Of a stretch of DNA of 9,226 nt, positions 6,878 through 9,226 are shown piece after piece. Under the pieces are notes generated by a model. It saw only the letters and a program-made list of their open reading frames with translations. It made no database searches and had not been told where the DNA came from. The stretch comes from Candidatus Woesearchaeota archaeon (lineage in GTDB: Archaea > Nanobdellota > Nanobdellia > Woesearchaeales > UBA12501). Position 1 is the first letter of the stretch, and each line of letters begins with the position of its first letter. The stretch spans positions 7,606-16,831 of the forward strand of contig JAPLZS010000191.1 in NCBI GenBank assembly GCA_026394915.1. The letters are read 5' to 3'. Made by a program: the position numbers and the translations under genes.

Positions 6878-6963
6878 AAAATCGTAGGCTGGATACCCAA
6901 GACTTTAGTCTCGGGAGGAAAGCCGTCGTGGCTACCCTGGTTACATTCAATCGTTGCCTCCAT
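6874..6963 (-). CDS. Possible 29-codon leader ORF overlapping the NFACT start
   Basis: A short open frame begins at ATG 6963 (METIEC-like start: M-E-A-T-I-E-C) and ends with a TGA that shares ATGA with the NFACT start codon, an arrangement typical of translational coupling. It reads through the antisense of the IS200/IS605-type hairpin and encodes SHDGFPPETKVLG. There is no convincing ribosome site before its ATG. It may simply be an accident of transposon-end sequence that happens to stay open. Low confidence that a peptide is made. Confidence 0.2.
   Translation of the reverse strand: MEATIECNQGSHDGFPPETKVLGIQPTIL
6887..6940. repeat. Solo IS200/IS605-type end hairpin (palindromic element)
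   Basis: The inverted repeat at 6896-6915 is CCCAAGAC, loop TTTA, GTCTCGGG (one A/C mismatch). It is followed by AGGAAAGCC and a small second stem, AGCC 6921-6924 with GGCT 6930-6933. The layout GGG-stem-CTTTAG-stem-GGGAGG strongly resembles the subterminal hairpin at the ends of IS200/IS605 (TnpB-type) elements, often seen in reverse as a CATCCTCCC-stem-loop. No tnpB lies next to it and no second hairpin is obvious, so it looks like a solitary remnant. It sits in the leader of the NFACT gene and would form a hairpin in its mRNA. Confidence 0.55.
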
Positions 6964-6985
6964 TAGTTTTTTTCAACAATAAAGA

Positions 6986-7126
6986 TTATACAAATGTTAC
7001 TGCAAATACTATCAACCCAAATATCAACAAATGGTTTATATTCCAGCTTGGATGAACAAGTTTCGCTATCCCTATAGCCACCACTCCAATAAGCAACGAT
7101 AAAAGCATTTTAATTGCGTTCTTCAT
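6986..7126 (-). CDS. Small hydrophobic membrane protein, 46 aa
   Basis: ATG 7126 to TAA 6986 encodes 46 residues with two likely membrane spans, at about residues 7-24 (MLLSLLIGVVAIGI region) and 31-46 (NHLLIFGLIVFAVTFV), joined by a short loop KLVHPSWN. A strong Shine-Dalgarno, GGAGGG, lies six bases upstream of the ATG, which argues that it is translated. I do not recognise the family. It lies 27 bases after another small membrane ORF and before the NFACT leader, inside a patch with transposon remnants. It could be a native small protein or cargo brought by the element. Confidence 0.5.
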   Translation of the reverse strand: MKNAIKMLLSLLIGVVAIGIAKLVHPSWNINHLLIFGLIVFAVTFV

Positions 7127-7132
7127 CTGTAT

Positions 7133-7138
7133 CCCTCC
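7133..7138 (-). promoter_or_regulatory. Shine-Dalgarno site of the 46-aa membrane protein
   Basis: GGAGGG on the minus strand, six bases before ATG 7126. It is the strongest ribosome-binding site in the window and the main reason to accept this very short gene. Confidence 0.55.
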
Positions 7139-7153
7139 AAAATCGCTGTAATC

Positions 7154-7285
7154 TCAAATCAATCGGCTTATTGCGAGCCCTATAACTATTCCTGCTATTA
7201 AAGCCAGCAACATTGATACCTGCACTTCTTTAGTATGTCTATATCTGTACCAAGCATTCCAATCCCATATTTCCTTTAATTGCAT
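7154..7285 (-). CDS. Small single-pass membrane protein, 43 aa
   Basis: ATG 7285 to TGA 7154 encodes 43 residues: a polar, aromatic and basic N-terminal part (WDWNAWYRYRHTKEV, residues 7-21) and one membrane span at about 24-43 (MLLALIAGIVIGLAISRLI). The start codon overlaps the stop of the TnpA remnant frame as TGATG, so it could be translated by re-initiation; GGATGTGA four bases upstream is a fair ribosome site. I do not recognise it. It may form a pair with the 46-residue membrane protein just downstream. Moderate to low confidence because of length. Confidence 0.4.
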   Translation of the reverse strand: MQLKEIWDWNAWYRYRHTKEVQVSMLLALIAGIVIGLAISRLI

Positions 7286-7443
7286 CAGTTCACATCCAAT
7301 TTTGTTTGTGTAAAATCTCTTATCTTCTGCTTGGAATTTCCGAATACAGAATACTCAAATACATCTTTTCCTTCCTGTTCTTGTATATATCTTCTGACTG
7401 CATCCAATGAAACATGCCCAGCAGAACCGCAATAGTATCCTAT
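7285..7443 (-). pseudogene. IS200/IS605 TnpA transposase, C-terminal remnant
   Basis: A frame of about 53 codons ending at TGA 7285-7287 encodes GYYCGSAGHVSLDAV followed by RRYIQEQEGKDVFEY. This resembles the end of TnpA (Y1 HUH) transposases: the strand after the last turn, then the helix with the catalytic tyrosine in a Y-x-x-x-Q arrangement (Tyr codon at 7387-7389, Gln four residues on). The N-terminal two thirds, including the HUH metal site, are absent; intact TnpA is about 130-150 residues. Upstream the frame runs in another reading frame through the 3' end of the CxxxC gene, whose stop codon lies exactly where TnpA similarity begins. The fragment cannot be an active transposase by itself. 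Confidence 0.6.
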
Positions 7444-7925
7444 TGCTGCTGCCTTGATTTTGCAAGTGCGCAGACCTCGTCCAGCTTTGTGAAGCCGCAA
7501 ATCTGCTCCTTGAATGCGTCTTCATCGACATATCCGCTAATCAGTGCAGAATCATTGTAGAAAAGGACATATCCAGGCAATGATGACTGGCCATATTTTG
7601 CCTCTCTGAATCCGATGTTCGCCTGTTCTGCGACTGAACTTATCGCGGCTTTTGCCTCTATACATCTTTCAGAACATAGAGGCGGCCTGAGGAACACTAT
7701 CTCTGTATCCGGCTTTCCTATCCTCGAGAACCATCCGTTGAAGGCAGCGTATGAGATGAAGAATACAATGAGCAGGATGATTGCAATCCCGAGCACAAGC
7801 GCAAGAGTCTCGTAATCGATTGGTTTGCATGTCTTTGCTGTTCTTAGCGCTTTTGATGATTTTTTTGCATCAGGCAATCTATTTGCACTCTGCACTTTTA
7901 CCTGCCTGTATCTGTAAGGCGCCAT
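7440..7925 (-). CDS. Membrane-anchored thioredoxin-fold protein with a CxxxC motif
   Basis: 161 residues. A basic cytoplasmic tail (1-38) precedes one membrane span at about 41-62, leaving a small domain of about 95 residues outside. That domain starts with a strand (DTEIVFLRPP), then CSERC (Cys84 and Cys88) at the head of a helix, and has SLPGYVLFYND at 115-125, which fits the cis-proline strand of thioredoxin folds (Pro117). A second pair, Cys143 and Cys152, lies in the C-terminal helix (ICGF...EVC). The spacing is CxxxC instead of the usual CxxC; whether it works in redox chemistry or metal binding cannot be told. It lies 40 bases downstream of the SurA-thioredoxin fusion, on the same strand, and probably works with it. 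The last residues (SRQQQ) lie at the junction with the TnpA remnant, so the native C-terminus may be altered. Confidence 0.65.
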   Translation of the reverse strand: MAPYRYRQVKVQSANRLPDAKKSSKALRTAKTCKPIDYETLALVLGIAIILLIVFFISYAAFNGWFSRIGKPDTEIVFLRPPLCSERCIEAKAAISSVAEQANIGFREAKYGQSSLPGYVLFYNDSALISGYVDEDAFKEQICGFTKLDEVCALAKSRQQQ

Positions 7926-7965
7926 ATCCCATCCCTTGCCTGTCTTATAACACTATTCTGGAATC

Positions 7966-9174
7966 TTATCCTGCAATCAGCGAGTCCATCATTTTCCTGA
8001 AGTCTCTCTCTTCAGAAGCCAGGTCATTTGAGTTCTCATAAGCATTTCCAATCCTGTAATATTTGCATCCGAAGATAAATGCAGGGACTCCTCCCTGCTG
8101 GCTGTATTTCCAGAACATGTTTGCGTAATCATCAGGAATCTTGCTCTCTTTTGCAGCTGTCAGTGTATTGTCTCCTGTGTCAAGCTCCCAATGGTATGCT
8201 GCTATCTTTCCTGCATCTGCATACTCTTTTGCGACAGAATCAAACGTCTTCCTGATCCAATTGCAGTGTGGGCATGTTGTTGTCGAGAACAACATCACCA
8301 AAGGCTTCCCGTTCTCCATGCATATATCCTCTGATGATACGCTGAAAGAACCCTGTTTCTGCGAGCTGTCTGGGCTGCTTAATGAACTGCCTGCAGACGG
8401 CAATTCTGAACCCTCTGTCAGGAAGATCTGCACCTCTGCATTGTTCCTTATCTGTTCCATGAACTTCTTGTTTGCAAGGTATGTTATTATCTTTGCTTTC
8501 ACTTCATCGAACTTTATGAAAGTCGTGTTTGACTTAAAAAGATCCTTGTTTGAATTGTAGAAGTCCTTTGCATCCTGCTCTGTCACGCCCATGGCAGGTA
8601 TTGTTGCATTCAGCAGCTTTGTTATTATCAGCCCCTCTTTCGATGTCTGCTTAAAGTCTTCATAAGTCATGTTCTGTTGCTTAAGCTGTGAATCAAGATC
8701 TTCTCTTGTCATTCCACTCATCTCTATTACGTTTGTGATCATATCCTCTGTCTCATTGCCAGAAACGGTTATTCCCTGTTTGCCTGCTTCCTGAAGCAGA
8801 AGCTTGAGAGGTATCACTGTGCTGTTGAGGAATTCCATCTCTGTAAGGCCTTGTTCCTTGTAAAGACTATACCCATATCTCATTTCTAGGGCGTTGAACT
8901 CTTTTCCCGTGATCTTCTCGCCATTGACAACAGCTACAACTCCTCCATTTGAAGGGAATATATTATTATAGAATATTATCACAAGCACAAGCACAATGAG
9001 TATTGCTACTGCTATGCCTATCCTTATCTTGCTTATCCCTTCGTCCTTCTGCTCAGATTTGGCAGCTTTTGCCTTGACTTTTACTCTCTTATGCGCCTTT
9101 GTTCGAGTCTCTTTTCGATGCACTTCTTTTGATTTATTCTCATCATCTGCTCCCATATTTTCTGTTTCTTCCAT
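7966..9174 (-). CDS. Membrane-anchored SurA-like chaperone domain fused to a thioredoxin (CPHC) domain
   Basis: 402 residues. A highly charged cytoplasmic tail (1-48) and one membrane span (about 49-70) lead to an external region. Residues 77-250 match the SurA/PrsA-type chaperone module: VVAVVNGEKITGKEF, helical bundle, VTEQDAKDFYNSNKDLF, then FDEVKAKIITYL ending in AEVQIF. The parvulin PPIase domain normally between the last two pieces is missing. A Ser/Pro/Gly-rich linker (252-280) follows. Residues 281-402 form a thioredoxin fold with CPHC at 301-304, the dipeptide of DsbA, and GGVPAFIFGC with cis-Pro364. This suggests an extracytoplasmic chaperone that also makes or repairs disulfides. 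The start ATG 9174 has AAGGT six bases upstream. Likely in an operon with the CxxxC gene downstream; its native partners would be secreted Cys-rich proteins. Confidence 0.85.
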   Translation of the reverse strand: MEETENMGADDENKSKEVHRKETRTKAHKRVKVKAKAAKSEQKDEGISKIRIGIAVAILIVLVLVIIFYNNIFPSNGGVVAVVNGEKITGKEFNALEMRYGYSLYKEQGLTEMEFLNSTVIPLKLLLQEAGKQGITVSGNETEDMITNVIEMSGMTREDLDSQLKQQNMTYEDFKQTSKEGLIITKLLNATIPAMGVTEQDAKDFYNSNKDLFKSNTTFIKFDEVKAKIITYLANKKFMEQIRNNAEVQIFLTEGSELPSAGSSLSSPDSSQKQGSFSVSSEDICMENGKPLVMLFSTTTCPHCNWIRKTFDSVAKEYADAGKIAAYHWELDTGDNTLTAAKESKIPDDYANMFWKYSQQGGVPAFIFGCKYYRIGNAYENSNDLASEERDFRKMMDSLIAG

Positions 9175-9178
9175 GTTT

Positions 9179-9226
9179 TTACCTTAAAAGATTTTCAAGC
9201 CATTCTTTAATTGAATTTTCCGGAAC
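9179..9226 (-). CDS. C-terminal end of an unidentified upstream gene (partial)
   Basis: From the right edge the minus strand is open for 15 codons (V-P-E-N-S-I-K-E-W-L-E-N-L-L-R) and stops at TAA 9179-9181, four bases before the SurA-thioredoxin ATG. The amphipathic helix-like ending is plausible for a protein tail, and such close spacing suggests an operon. A second frame is also open here until about 9186, so the reading is tentative. Too short to name. Confidence 0.3.
   Translation of the reverse strand, partial: VPENSIKEWLENLLR

Noticed and set aside
6887..6940. Possible riboswitch or tRNA-like RNA before NFACT
   Set aside because: No cloverleaf or known riboswitch core can be built; the hairpin fits an IS200/IS605 end better.
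8141..8560. 139-codon plus-strand ORF
   Set aside because: Antisense of the SurA-thioredoxin fusion, which carries the CPHC and cis-Pro motifs.
1..9226. CRISPR array or phage module
   Set aside because: No regularly spaced direct repeats and no phage or Cas motifs were seen on either strand.

Overview
The window looks like part of the genome of a DPANN-type archaeon, most likely of the Woesearchaeota/Pacearchaeota kind. This is inferred from several signs: an archaeal-type RNase HII, archaeal TATA boxes placed so that transcripts start at or next to the start codon, a free-standing 5S rRNA gene with its own promoter, an NFACT-family protein, and a giant Cys-rich surface protein with a pilin-like N-terminus. 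No database search was possible, so the lineage is a judgement.

Layout. At 1-313 (minus) lies the N-terminal part of a RaiA/HPF-like ribosome-associated protein. It is divergent from the RNase HII gene (410-1063, plus), and the two share a 96-base promoter region. Convergent with RNase HII is a 1227-residue secreted, membrane-anchored surface protein (1100-4783, minus). A solitary 5S rRNA gene (about 4914-5028, plus) follows, with TATA box and T-run terminator. Next, all on the minus strand and read from right to left, come: the tail of an unidentified gene; a SurA-like chaperone fused to a thioredoxin domain (7966-9174); a membrane-anchored thioredoxin-fold protein with a CxxxC motif (7440-7925); a C-terminal relic of an IS200/IS605 TnpA transposase (about 7285-7443); two tiny membrane proteins (43 and 46 aa); a solo IS200/IS605-type hairpin; an NFACT protein lacking its C-terminal RNA-binding domain (5747-6877); and a HAD phosphatase (5098-5712).

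Themes. (1) Translation and ribosomes: RaiA-like factor, 5S rRNA, NFACT. (2) Extracytoplasmic protein folding: the SurA-thioredoxin fusion and the CxxxC protein sit side by side, and the window also encodes a surface protein with 48 cysteines that would need such help; the link between them is inference. (3) A decayed transposon patch (about 6890-7443) between the folding genes and NFACT, holding two candidate small membrane genes. No CRISPR array, tRNA, intact mobile element or phage gene was seen.
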